Assembly (NCBI GenBank): GCA_013140395.1
Contig: JABFSY010000359.1
Coordinates: 1-15,915 of the forward strand
Direction of reading: 5' to 3'
From: Cyclobacteriaceae bacterium
GTDB lineage: Bacteria; Bacteroidota; Bacteroidia; Cytophagales; Cyclobacteriaceae
DNA length: 15,915 bases
Shown here: piece after piece, positions 9,082-15,915 of the stretch
Numbering within the stretch: position 1 is the first letter of the stretch
Layout of the letters: every line of letters begins with the position of its first letter
Position numbers and translations under genes: made by a program
The notes under the pieces: generated by a model
The model's database searches: none
Told to the model about the DNA's origin: nothing
The model's input: only the letters and a program-made list of their open reading frames with translations

Positions 9082-9180
9082 ATGGTAAACATAGGGCTCA
9101 CCGTGAATCTGTAAAACCCGATTCTTGCTGTTTTAGTGATGCGCTGTTTTTATAGGAGAATTATTTTCTAGTATTGTGGT
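9082..9180. promoter_or_regulatory. Divergent regulatory region between split ada and alkA-like genes, with repeated AAAACAGC element
   Basis: The 99-bp gap must hold promoters for both directions. Reading the - strand, AAAACAGC occurs twice, at 9150-9143 and 9134-9127, 16 bp apart start to start. The second copy, read as ACT-AAAACA-GCAAG (9137-9124), matches 10 of 14 positions of the E. coli ada-box as I remember it (AAT-N6-GCAA, in AATTAAAGCGCAAG). A 6-bp inverted repeat, taaaac at 9112-9117 and gtttta at 9130-9135, overlaps it. No good Bacteroidota -7/-33 promoter pair could be fixed for either direction. The operator call rests on pattern and context only. Confidence 0.35.
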
Positions 9181-10068
9181 ATGGAGTCTTTTCATATTCC
9201 GGTTTTCGATGAATTCAGTTTTAAAAGATCAGTTGAGTTTCTTCAACGTTCGCCAAAAGAGCTTTTACATTTTGTAGATGATTATCACGTTTCAAAAGTC
9301 ATTGAAATCGGATCAAAAAGAATTGTATTTGAACTGACCCAAAAGAAATCTAACCAACTACAAGTAAGAGTAGTAAGTGGCTTACCACTGCAGCAATCTG
9401 AAAAGGCACAACTTATTCTTTTTATCAAAGAATGGTTTGACTTAGATGCAGATCTGAGGCCATTTTATGCCCTCGTTAAGGATGATAAGTTATTGGGTCC
9501 ATTAGTAAAGGAATATTTTGGCTATCGCATCATCGGGCAGCCTGACTTATTTGAGTCACTGGTATGGGCAGTGCTTGGGCAACAGATTAATCTTCAGTTT
9601 GCGTACACCTTAAAACAACGATTTGTAGAACAATTTGGCGAAAAGCATACAGTAGGAGATAAGGTGTACTATTTGTTCCCCACACCAAAGGTAGTTTCAA
9701 CCCTTTCCGATGAACACCTTTTGCCACTTCAATTCTCTCGGCAAAAGAGTAAGTACGTAGTGTTAATTGCGCAAGCTTTCTTGAGTGGGAGTATTTCGAA
9801 AGAGAAGTTAAAGGACTTACCCTTTCAAGAGGCCAAAGAGAAATTGATGAATATTAAAGGAGTTGGAAACTGGACTGCTAATTATGCGCTGATGAAAACA
9901 TTTAGATATCCCGAGTCATTTCCGTTAGAAGACGCGGGTGTTCACAATGCCATTAAAAATTTAAAAAAAATGAAAGCGAAGCCAACCTTGGAACAAGTCA
10001 AACGAATTTTTAAAAAGTACAAAGGGTGGGAGGCGTACGCAACACTTTATTTGTGGAAGAGTCTTTGA
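9181..10068 (+). CDS. alkA: DNA-3-methyladenine glycosylase II, AlkA-like (HhH-GPD superfamily)
   Basis: A 295-residue protein from the ATG at 9181, close to the 282 residues of E. coli AlkA. After an N-terminal AlkA-N-like beta region (about residues 1-85), the HhH-GPD domain starts with PDLFESLVWAVLGQQINLQF. The helix-hairpin-helix LMNIKGVGNWTANYALMKTF spans residues 222-241, and the catalytic Asp is D251 in FPLEDAGV, at the place of AlkA Asp238. By family knowledge it flips out and removes alkylated purines such as 3-methyladenine to start base-excision repair. It is transcribed away from the split ada genes, so coordinated induction by alkylation damage is a reasonable inference. It converges on the histidine kinase gene with 17 bp between stops and no clear terminator in that gap. 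Confidence 0.9.
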   Translation: MESFHIPVFDEFSFKRSVEFLQRSPKELLHFVDDYHVSKVIEIGSKRIVFELTQKKSNQLQVRVVSGLPLQQSEKAQLILFIKEWFDLDADLRPFYALVKDDKLLGPLVKEYFGYRIIGQPDLFESLVWAVLGQQINLQFAYTLKQRFVEQFGEKHTVGDKVYYLFPTPKVVSTLSDEHLLPLQFSRQKSKYVVLIAQAFLSGSISKEKLKDLPFQEAKEKLMNIKGVGNWTANYALMKTFRYPESFPLEDAGVHNAIKNLKKMKAKPTLEQVKRIFKKYKGWEAYATLYLWKSL

Positions 10069-10085
10069 TGGGAAAACGAATTCTG

Positions 10086-11273
10086 TTAAGCACTTTTTAG
10101 CTCAATGCGAAATGTAGTTCCTTGACCTTCGTCCGATGACTTGACAAATATTTTTCCCTCGTGATACATTTCAATAATTCTTTTGGCGAGCGCAAGACCC
10201 AACCCCCAACCTCTTTTCTTGGTGGTGAATCCGGGCTTAAACACACTCTGGACTAACTTTTTAGGGATTCCTTTTCCAGTGTCGGAAATGTCAATCAATA
10301 CTTTGCTATCGCTACCTCTCAGTATTTTTATGGCGATGGTGCCTGTATTCTCCATGGCATCTACGGCATTCTTACAGAGATTCTCTAGCACCCATTCAAA
10401 TAGGGGAGCGTGTACATTGGCCAAAATGTTTTCAGATAACGTGTATACTTCGATTTTTACCTTTGAAGAAAGGCGAGGCTGTAGATAGCTCACAACGTTG
10501 TTTACTAAATGGAAAATATTTTCTGTTTTTAAGACAGGTGTTGATCCGATACTGGAAAACCGTTCTGTTACCACCCGCAGTTTTCGAATATCTCTATCCA
10601 GTTCGTCTACAAAGCTTTTGTTTTTTAATTCAGGATCATCACGAAGTACTTCGACCCACGCCATCAATGAGGATAGGGGAGTGCCAATTTGGTGTGCAGT
10701 CTCTTTGGCCAACCCAACCCATACTCGGTTTTGTTCGGATGTTTTTGAATAACTGAATGCGAGGTATGCGATAAACCCAAAAATGGCTAAGATCGAGGTT
10801 TCTACGTAGGGAAAAATCGTTAGCTCGGCCAGTAGAAAAGAGTTTTTATAGTAAACTTTTTGAGTAGCGAAAACCTCTTGACTGGTAGGATCTTTCAGTC
10901 GGATGTCGATCGGGGGGTACGCTTTCTTCATTTCCTCCAGCTCGCTTTTCAGCACTCTTTCTTGCTCACCTTTGCTCCAAGATGAATCGATGTCGATGTT
11001 GCGATAGAAAGTTATGTTATTTTTTTCGTCCAACAGGATGGTTGGGATCGAGTTGTTTTTGTAAATGATTTCTTCTGTGATAAAAAGGATTTCATTTTCA
11101 GTGTCATTGGTACTGTACTCGAGGGCTTTCGCAAAGAGCTGTACTTGATTGCGCTCCCGTTCTTTTAACTGATCAACGAGTATTTTTGTAAACAGAATGG
11201 TTCCACCGCTAATAACAACAGATACGACAACAATAATCCACTTAAGATTTGTGTTATCCTTGTAGAACTCCAT
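10086..11273 (-). CDS. Membrane-bound sensor histidine kinase (no adjacent response regulator)
   Basis: A 395-residue protein from the ATG at 11273 (MEFYKDNTNLKW). The frame also contains an ATG at 11303 and a TTG at 11324; I prefer 11273 because it puts a short cytoplasmic lead before the first membrane helix, as in relatives. TM1 covers about residues 11-32, an extracytoplasmic sensing segment runs to about 155, and TM2 follows to about 175 with no evident HAMP domain. The H-box AKETAHQIGTPLSSL carries the phospho-acceptor His194. The ATPase domain shows the N-box ENLCKNAVDAM, the G1 box DTGKGIP, the F-box FKPGFTTKKRG and the G2 box GWGLGLALAKRI, so it looks catalytically complete. By family knowledge it autophosphorylates and passes the phosphate to a response regulator; none is encoded in this window. 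It lies downstream of the ABC exporter genes in the same direction, separated by a candidate terminator. Confidence 0.92.
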   Translation of the reverse strand: MEFYKDNTNLKWIIVVVSVVISGGTILFTKILVDQLKERERNQVQLFAKALEYSTNDTENEILFITEEIIYKNNSIPTILLDEKNNITFYRNIDIDSSWSKGEQERVLKSELEEMKKAYPPIDIRLKDPTSQEVFATQKVYYKNSFLLAELTIFPYVETSILAIFGFIAYLAFSYSKTSEQNRVWVGLAKETAHQIGTPLSSLMAWVEVLRDDPELKNKSFVDELDRDIRKLRVVTERFSSIGSTPVLKTENIFHLVNNVVSYLQPRLSSKVKIEVYTLSENILANVHAPLFEWVLENLCKNAVDAMENTGTIAIKILRGSDSKVLIDISDTGKGIPKKLVQSVFKPGFTTKKRGWGLGLALAKRIIEMYHEGKIFVKSSDEGQGTTFRIELKSA

Positions 11274-11320
11274 AGAAGCCGGTGAGGAGGGATTGCCTGG
11301 CATAAAAGAATTGGAAGATA

Positions 11321-11351
11321 GCAAAAAACCAACAACCAGATACTTCTGGTT
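11321..11351 (-). terminator. Candidate intrinsic terminator or attenuator between ABC permease and histidine kinase
   Basis: A perfect 7-bp inverted repeat (aaccaga 11334-11340, tctggtt 11345-11351) has a 4-base loop. Read on the - strand it is followed by GTTGGTTTTTT. The stem is short and only moderately GC-rich, and it lies 47 bp past the permease stop, so efficiency is uncertain. If active, the kinase must have its own promoter beyond it or be read through. Confidence 0.45.
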
Positions 11352-11397
11352 AATGAATTTTCTACACTAGTACTTCAGGAAAAAAAGATGCTCTAGA

Positions 11398-12726
11398 CTA
11401 TCCCTTTAGTAAGAACCACTTTATCAAAACTTTCCAGCTGACTTTGGTGCCGGTCATCAAGATGCCTACCCGATAAATGCGACCCGCAATCCAGGTGGTA
11501 AGTAGAAAACCTCCAACCAGCAGCACCATGGATAAGGCTAGTTCCCAATTAGGTACATCAAAAGCAATTCTTCCAACCATCGCAACGGGCGAGGTAAACG
11601 GGATTACAGAAAGCCAGAAGCTAACAGGTCCATGAGGATCTCGCAGAATAAACATGAACAGCCCGAGATAACCAATTAGCAACGGAAGAGTAATAGGAAA
11701 CTGAAATTGTTGAGACTCTTGCATTGATTCTACAGCAGAGCCAACGGCTGCAAAAAGTGCCCCGTAGAGCAGGTATCCTCCCAAGAAATAAAAGACAAAG
11801 ACAAAAGCGATTTTTCCAAATGGAATTTGACTTAGGTTGGCCAGTGTTTCATCAATTTTCGAGTTCTGCTGACTCATCGCCTCCTTGACGTCCTCATCGG
11901 CCATTTGTTTGGTCACTTCCTCCATCGCTTGCTTCTGCGGCATTTTCAATCCAAAATAACCAAGAACACCTGTTGAGAGAACGGTAATTAGTATAATCCA
12001 GATCGTAAATTGTAATAGGCCAACAGAGGCAATCCCTATGATTTTCCCAAGCATAAGTTGAAAAGGCTTTACAGATGAAACGATCACCTCTACAATCTTA
12101 GAAGTTTTCTCATCGATCACACCTTGCATAATTTGAATGCCGTAAACCAACACAAACATGTAAATCAATATACCCAGCCCAAAACCCAAGCCATAAAGAA
12201 TGCCTGAGTTGCTGGACTTCTCTTCACCTGTCTCCGACAAATTGATCTGCTTCAGATTTACACTCACTTTCAAACCTTTAAGGGTCTCTTTGTCAATCTT
12301 GTATTCTTCCAGCTTCAAGTCTCTGATGCGATCTTGTAAGATAGACTCGAGCCCCCCCACTTTTTCAATGCTTGGATTCTCTTTGGTGTAAATTACCATA
12401 CCCTCAGGTTTACTTAAATCAAAAGGAGGGATGTAAAGTAGTGCAAAGTCCTTCGTTTCGTTGTATGCTTTCTTGGCTTGTTCGAGGGGCATGGACAGCG
12501 GCACAAAAGTGTACCGTTTGCTGTTCTCGAAAACAAACTTCCCGCTTTCATCTACTACTTGCACGGTTTCTGCTTTGGCCGATTCTGCTTCCTTCTTCAT
12601 GATGTAAACCAATACACCAATGATGGCCGGAAAAATCAAGGGTACTAAAATAGTGGTGATGAGGAAGGATTTTTTTTGTACACGATTTAGAAACTCGCGC
12701 TGCATGATCAACCAGACTTTGTTCAT
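11398..12726 (-). CDS. ABC-2 type exporter permease, NatB-like
   Basis: A 442-residue protein from the ATG at 12726. The N-terminal motif VWLIMQREFLNRVQKKSFLI leads into TM1 at about residues 21-43, as in NatB-type (COG1668) permeases. A large extracytoplasmic domain (about 45-170) follows, then several membrane helices around 172-200, 225-255, 308-335, 345-360 and 395-415. The cytoplasmic coupling region GVIDEKTSKIVEVIVSSVKP is typical of this family. A charged, Gln/Glu-rich stretch (about residues 262-300) separates two helices. It is 62 bp downstream of the ATPase gene with which it presumably forms the exporter. NatAB is known for Na+ export in Bacillus, but the substrate of this Bacteroidota pair cannot be read from sequence. 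Confidence 0.9.
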   Translation of the reverse strand: MNKVWLIMQREFLNRVQKKSFLITTILVPLIFPAIIGVLVYIMKKEAESAKAETVQVVDESGKFVFENSKRYTFVPLSMPLEQAKKAYNETKDFALLYIPPFDLSKPEGMVIYTKENPSIEKVGGLESILQDRIRDLKLEEYKIDKETLKGLKVSVNLKQINLSETGEEKSSNSGILYGLGFGLGILIYMFVLVYGIQIMQGVIDEKTSKIVEVIVSSVKPFQLMLGKIIGIASVGLLQFTIWIILITVLSTGVLGYFGLKMPQKQAMEEVTKQMADEDVKEAMSQQNSKIDETLANLSQIPFGKIAFVFVFYFLGGYLLYGALFAAVGSAVESMQESQQFQFPITLPLLIGYLGLFMFILRDPHGPVSFWLSVIPFTSPVAMVGRIAFDVPNWELALSMVLLVGGFLLTTWIAGRIYRVGILMTGTKVSWKVLIKWFLLKG

Positions 12727-12788
12727 ATTTTCTCTTGGGTAAATAAGTATGTATTGTGTTGGCTACAATCTCACTGCTTGCAGCTTAT

Positions 12789-13733
12789 TTAAACTTCTTG
12801 TAAGTGTTTTCTCAGGGCTTCATCCCCATCGGCCTTAACCAATCCGATAAAAATATCCGCCATGGTCGGTAGCTTTTCTTGAAAACTATACAGCTCTGTG
12901 ATATCAATCAAATCGCGAATGACCTGGTTGCCTTTGATGCCGTCTGCAGCTTTGATAGTCGTGGAAAACAAATCCTCTTCGATCTTTGTCTGCGCCTTGA
13001 TTTCGTATTTTTCAGCGGGCAGTGTAAAATGATTGCCACGGTGTTCAATTAAGAATGTATTTGAGCGATAGCTTTCCTTCACTTGTTTTTTCGGGCCTTC
13101 CAGGATTTTTTTCGACTTGTTGATCAATGCGATGTGGTCGCAAAGGGACTCAACGGTCTCCATGCGGTGAGTGGAGAAGATAATGGTGCTTCCATTGGCT
13201 TTTAACTCCAGGATCTTTTCTGTGATCAGTTGTGCATTAACCGGATCAAATCCTGAAAAGGGTTCATCAAGAATGATCAATTTGGGCTCATGCAAAACAG
13301 TACTGATGAACTGCACTTTTTGCGCCATCCCTTTGCTGAGGTCTTCCACTTTTTTGTGCCACCAATCCTTAATCTCGAATTTTTCCAGCCATACTTTTAT
13401 GCGCGCCATGGCATCGTGTCGACTGAGTCCCTTTAGTTGAGCCAGGTATAATAATTGATCGCCCACTTTCATTTTCTTGTACAGCCCGCGCTCTTCGGGT
13501 AAGTACCCAATAATTTCGATATGATTGGGCCGAAGTTTTTCACCGAATATCAATACTTCTCCACTATCTGCATTAATGATCTGATTAATGATCCTGATGA
13601 GTGTAGTTTTCCCGGCACCATTCGGGCCAAGCAGTCCAAAAATGGTTTGCTCGGGTATGGTGATGCTTACATGATCCAGTGCCGTGTGCTCGGAGTAGAT
13701 CTTAGTTACGTCTTTGGCGATAAGTGCGTTCAC
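12789..13733 (-). CDS. ABC transporter ATP-binding protein, NatA-like
   Basis: A 314-residue protein starting at a GTG (13733); no in-frame ATG lies nearby upstream, and the first conserved strand (LIAKDVTKIY) begins four residues in, so the GTG start is well supported. The Walker A motif GPNGAGKT is at 36-43. The region GYLPEERGLYKKM takes the Q-loop position, as in NatA-type ATPases. The signature is LSKGMAQK (from 132; variant of LSGGQ), Walker B is LIILDEP (152-158), and the switch His189 is in STHRM. The C-terminal ~90 residues form the extension (DUF4162-like) usual in this group. It energises the permease encoded 62 bp downstream. The 128-bp gap upstream probably holds the promoter, but I could not fix a clear -7/-33 pair. 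Confidence 0.93.
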   Translation of the reverse strand: MNALIAKDVTKIYSEHTALDHVSITIPEQTIFGLLGPNGAGKTTLIRIINQIINADSGEVLIFGEKLRPNHIEIIGYLPEERGLYKKMKVGDQLLYLAQLKGLSRHDAMARIKVWLEKFEIKDWWHKKVEDLSKGMAQKVQFISTVLHEPKLIILDEPFSGFDPVNAQLITEKILELKANGSTIIFSTHRMETVESLCDHIALINKSKKILEGPKKQVKESYRSNTFLIEHRGNHFTLPAEKYEIKAQTKIEEDLFSTTIKAADGIKGNQVIRDLIDITELYSFQEKLPTMADIFIGLVKADGDEALRKHLQEV

Positions 13734-13861
13734 GTGTTTGTTTTTTGTATTAGTCTTAAAAATAGCAATAGAATTACAATCTGGCTAATGTAAAGATTTG
13801 AATAGTTGAAACGACAGCGGTGTTTTGACTAAGACAAGTAAGTACAACTTGCCCGTCTAGA

Positions 13862-14776
13862 TTAATTGGAGTCTTTAAATATGATTTTGCCCATTGAAAC
13901 ATCCAGATCAAAATTCAGAGCGTTTTTGGCATTCTTAGAATAGCTTGCGTTGGCAAATTTGTTGTTCCCCACTTTTTTAAGGCTCTTAGATAGATTTAAG
14001 CTGCAAAGCCAGGAGTCATTTATTTTAACCACTACGGGCACTTCGTCATCGGGTAACTGGATTGTTAGGTTGCCAGCACCAACACTTCCAATAATGTGAT
14101 TGCTAGTTGTGGGTTTGTCAGAAAAATCAAGGTACATATTTCCAAAACCCACGTTGGCTACTACTACTTTAGACTTTGCCATATTGATATGTTGGGCATT
14201 TACTGTTCCCATGTCCACTTTAATGAAAAAAGTATCCATAGTTACTTTGTTTTCAATTCCTGTCCCGTAGGTGATGTTTACGTCCGCGCTACCCGTATTG
14301 ATTTTTAGTTTCTCTACCGAGAGCCCGGATAGGTCAATGTTTGCATTCCCCAATCCATAGTCTAGGTTAAGGGAATAAGGAGTGTTTACCGTGAGATATA
14401 CCTTCCAAAATTTCTCTGATGGCCTGTCGTCACTTCCAAAAACCTGATAAGATATCTTTTTGCCAACGCCTCGTTGACTTTCTTGTTCCAAGGCCAACTT
14501 GATCATGCTCGTTGTGCCCTTTATCTCATTACTGAATGAATGAGAATATTGCTCTAAATCCTGATTACTGTATATATTAAGAAAGTCAGAACTTTGGCTA
14601 GGCCGAATAAAGCAGTTCCCTGTTTTGGCTTTCAATGATAGGTTTACCTTGTTGCACACCTCGTCTTTCTCGACAGAAAATTGCTTCTTGATTTGGCCCC
14701 AACTGACCAAATGTGCGCCTATGCCTATCCAAATTAAAACGGTCTTTAACACGCTTCCTTTTAACTTTAATGCCAC
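13862..14776 (-). CDS. Secreted beta-rich protein of unknown function (DUF4097/adhesin-head-like)
   Basis: A 304-residue protein from a GTG at 14776; the only nearby upstream ATG is followed at once by a stop. An N-terminal signal peptide is visible: basic residues, the hydrophobic stretch VLIWIGIGAHLVSW, then a likely cut at SWG/Q. The mature part has repeated short beta strands with Asn, Asp and Gly turns (LDYGLGNANIDLSGL, then LKINTGSADVNITYG, then VGAGNLTIQLP), a pattern like the single-stranded beta solenoid or 'toastrack' domains of DUF4097-type proteins. I do not recognise a named family with confidence. There is no sorting domain or lipobox, so the periplasm is the most likely place. 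It is co-directional with and 128 bp upstream of the ABC ATPase gene. A functional tie to the exporter or kinase is possible but unproven. Confidence 0.7.
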   Translation of the reverse strand: MALKLKGSVLKTVLIWIGIGAHLVSWGQIKKQFSVEKDEVCNKVNLSLKAKTGNCFIRPSQSSDFLNIYSNQDLEQYSHSFSNEIKGTTSMIKLALEQESQRGVGKKISYQVFGSDDRPSEKFWKVYLTVNTPYSLNLDYGLGNANIDLSGLSVEKLKINTGSADVNITYGTGIENKVTMDTFFIKVDMGTVNAQHINMAKSKVVVANVGFGNMYLDFSDKPTTSNHIIGSVGAGNLTIQLPDDEVPVVVKINDSWLCSLNLSKSLKKVGNNKFANASYSKNAKNALNFDLDVSMGKIIFKDSN

Positions 14777-14815
14777 TGAGAACTTTATAACATTAACAAA
14801 CCGGGATTTTTAGTC

Positions 14816-14853
14816 AAAAAAATAACCCGTAATAGGTCTTATACGGGTTATTT
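14816..14853 (-). terminator. Strong intrinsic terminator after dnaJ
   Basis: A perfect 12-bp inverted repeat pairs 14820-14831 with 14842-14853 (core aataacccgta / tacgggttatt) around a 10-base loop. Read on the - strand the stem ends in a run of seven T (14822-14816). It lies 22 bp past the dnaJ stop, so the next - strand gene (starting at 14776) should have its own promoter in the 39 bp between the T-run and its GTG, or depend on read-through. Confidence 0.88.
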
Positions 14854-14874
14854 CGCAAATGGTTTTATTATTTT

Positions 14875-15915
14875 TTATCCGAAATACTCTTTCATGCGCT
14901 CGAAGAATCCCTTTTCGTTGGCATCTGGACTAGGTTGAAAATTGGCAGAGCTGCGGAGGCTTTCCAATTTGGCCTTTTCCTCACTACTCACCTTTTTTGG
15001 TGTCCAAACATTGATGTAAATAAGCTGATCACCAGTACCATACCCGTTGATGTCTTTCAGCCCCTTTCCACGTAAGCGAAGGATCTTCCCGCTCTGTGTC
15101 CCCGGCTCTATTTTTATACGGACTTTGCCTCCGATAGAAGGCACTTCCACAGACGTACCAAGGGTTGCATCAATGAAGCTTATGTGTAGATCGTATACTA
15201 AATTGGTGCCATCTCGCTTCAGTTCCTTATCCTCTGTTTCCTCGATCAAAATCAACAAATCCCCCGGTACTCCTCCACCGGGTGCTTCATTGCCTTTTCC
15301 CGACATGGAAAGTTGCATACCATCGCTGACTCCTGCAGGAATTTTGACGGTAATGAGATCTTCTTTGGAAACCAACCCTGAGCTGTCAACTCCGGGAGGG
15401 CGTTTGTCAAGGGTTTGGCCTGCGCCATTGCAAGTAGGACAGGTACTTGACGACACCATTTGCCCAAGCATCGTGTTTACTACTTTTCTCACCTGGCCGG
15501 TGCCTTGGCAAGTATTACAATTTTTGAAAGTGACTCCCTCGGCATGAATGAGCCGGTTCACCTTAATTTTCTTTTCTACTCCATTGGCTATCTCCTCCAG
15601 CGTAAGCTTCAGCTTAATGCGCAAGTTTGAGCCTTTCCGTTGCCGTGATCTTCCCCCTCCACCAAAAAAGCTATCGAATGGGCTTCCACCACTTCCACCT
15701 CCTCCAAAAATATCTCCAAACTGACTGAAGATATCTTCCATGTTCATCTCGTGCGAGCTATAGCCACCTCCACCTCCACCTGGTCTGTTGTGACCGAAGC
15801 GATCGTACTGTGCACGTTTCGTTTCATCGCTAAGCACTTCATGGGCTTCGGCAGCTTCTTTAAATTTTTCTTCGGCCGCCTTGTCGCCTTGGTTTTTATC
15901 GGGGTGAAATTGAAT
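14875..15915 (-). CDS. dnaJ: Chaperone DnaJ (Hsp40), 5' end outside window, with only two zinc-binding repeats
   Basis: The frame stays open to the window edge, giving 346 residues. The GTG at 15837 is internal, since the 26 codons before it encode the J-domain with the HPD motif ([11 protein letters not shown]), essential for stimulating DnaK's ATPase. A Gly/Phe linker with [16 protein letters not shown] follows. The zinc region holds only CNTCQGTG (15519-15496) and CPTCNGAG (15441-15418), where DnaJ normally has four CxxCxGxG repeats. The first-repeat site reads [10 protein letters not shown] and the fourth reads [14 protein letters not shown], both without cysteine. The substrate-binding C-terminal domains are intact ([20 protein letters not shown], then [18 protein letters not shown], ending MKEYFG). 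Full J, G/F and C-terminal domains argue for a working class I-like chaperone with half a zinc domain. Translation runs straight through with no frameshift. Confidence 0.95.
   Translation of the reverse strand: MQFHPDKNQGDKAAEEKFKEAAEAHEVLSDETKRAQYDRFGHNRPGGGGGGYSSHEMNMEDIFSQFGDIFGGGGSGGSPFDSFFGGGGRSRQRKGSNLRIKLKLTLEEIANGVEKKIKVNRLIHAEGVTFKNCNTCQGTGQVRKVVNTMLGQMVSSSTCPTCNGAGQTLDKRPPGVDSSGLVSKEDLITVKIPAGVSDGMQLSMSGKGNEAPGGGVPGDLLILIEETEDKELKRDGTNLVYDLHISFIDATLGTSVEVPSIGGKVRIKIEPGTQSGKILRLRGKGLKDINGYGTGDQLIYINVWTPKKVSSEEKAKLESLRSSANFQPSPDANEKGFFERMKEYFG

Noticed and set aside
9169..9176. tagtattg as a Bacteroidota -7 promoter element (TAnnTTTG) for the alkA-like gene
   Set aside because: It has one mismatch, no TTG at the proper upstream spacing, and would put the transcription start at or inside the start codon.
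10069..10085. Terminator between the convergent alkA-like and histidine kinase genes
   Set aside because: The 17-bp gap shows no stem-loop. Termination probably occurs inside or beyond the opposing gene, or is not intrinsic.
11274..11324. Longer histidine kinase starting at the TTG at 11324 or ATG at 11303
   Set aside because: The added residues are Ser/Pro-rich, precede the normal short lead to TM1 and overlap the candidate terminator tail. The ATG at 11273 is simpler, but 11303 cannot be excluded.
13826..13861. Imperfect inverted repeat (acaagtaagtacaacttg region) after the secreted beta-protein gene as a terminator
   Set aside because: The arms are only about five bases with a bulge, and no T-run follows on either strand.
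15047..15547. Open frame of 166 codons on the + strand antisense to dnaJ
   Set aside because: The - strand frame is unmistakably DnaJ. The antisense product is Pro/Ser-rich, with no domain or promoter support.
14875..15837. A complete DnaJ-like protein starting at the GTG at 15837, lacking a J-domain
   Set aside because: The same frame continues to the window edge and encodes the HPD motif and J-domain helices, so the GTG is internal and the gene is only cut by the window.

Overview
The window looks like the chromosome of a member of the Bacteroidota, most likely a Cytophagales-type gliding or soil bacterium. The main evidence is a giant surface protein ending in a type IX secretion (T9SS) C-terminal sorting domain preceded by the Bacteroidota-typical 'LPVEL' Fn3-like module. 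The weak or absent Shine-Dalgarno sequences, and protein variants that resemble Bacteroidota families (Ada metal-binding protein, histidine kinase H-box, DnaJ), agree with this. The genus cannot be fixed from the sequence. Genes are densely packed, no non-coding gap exceeds about 130 bp, and I see no tRNA, rRNA, CRISPR array, insertion sequence or phage gene.

Layout. (1) 1-6642 (+): the 3' part, at least 2213 codons, of a huge beta-rich secreted protein, closed by a perfect hairpin at 6667-6688 that can terminate transcription from both sides. (2) 9081-6707 (-): a probable three-gene unit. It encodes a stand-alone Ada-type metal-binding domain, an AraC-HTH/O6-methylguanine methyltransferase (the rest of Ada), and a YkvI-family membrane protein. 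(3) 9181-10068 (+): an AlkA-type DNA glycosylase divergent from the split ada genes. The 99-bp gap between them carries a repeated AAAACAGC element resembling an Ada operator. Regions 2 and 3 together look like an alkylation-damage (adaptive response) locus. (4) 14776-10086 (-): a co-directional series of a secreted beta-rich protein, an ABC ATPase, an ABC-2 permease of the NatA/NatB type, and an orphan membrane histidine kinase, with a candidate terminator between permease and kinase. (5) 15915-14875 (-): dnaJ, cut at its 5' end by the window edge and closed by a strong terminator.

Most notable points. The DnaJ zinc domain keeps only two of the usual four CxxCxGxG repeats, and the two missing ones are those expected to build one complete zinc centre. 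Ada is split exactly at a domain boundary, and its metal-binding part has three rather than four cysteine ligands. The divergent ada/alkA region holds a plausible operator. I found no clearly new multi-gene system. The unusual items are variants of known families and their arrangement.
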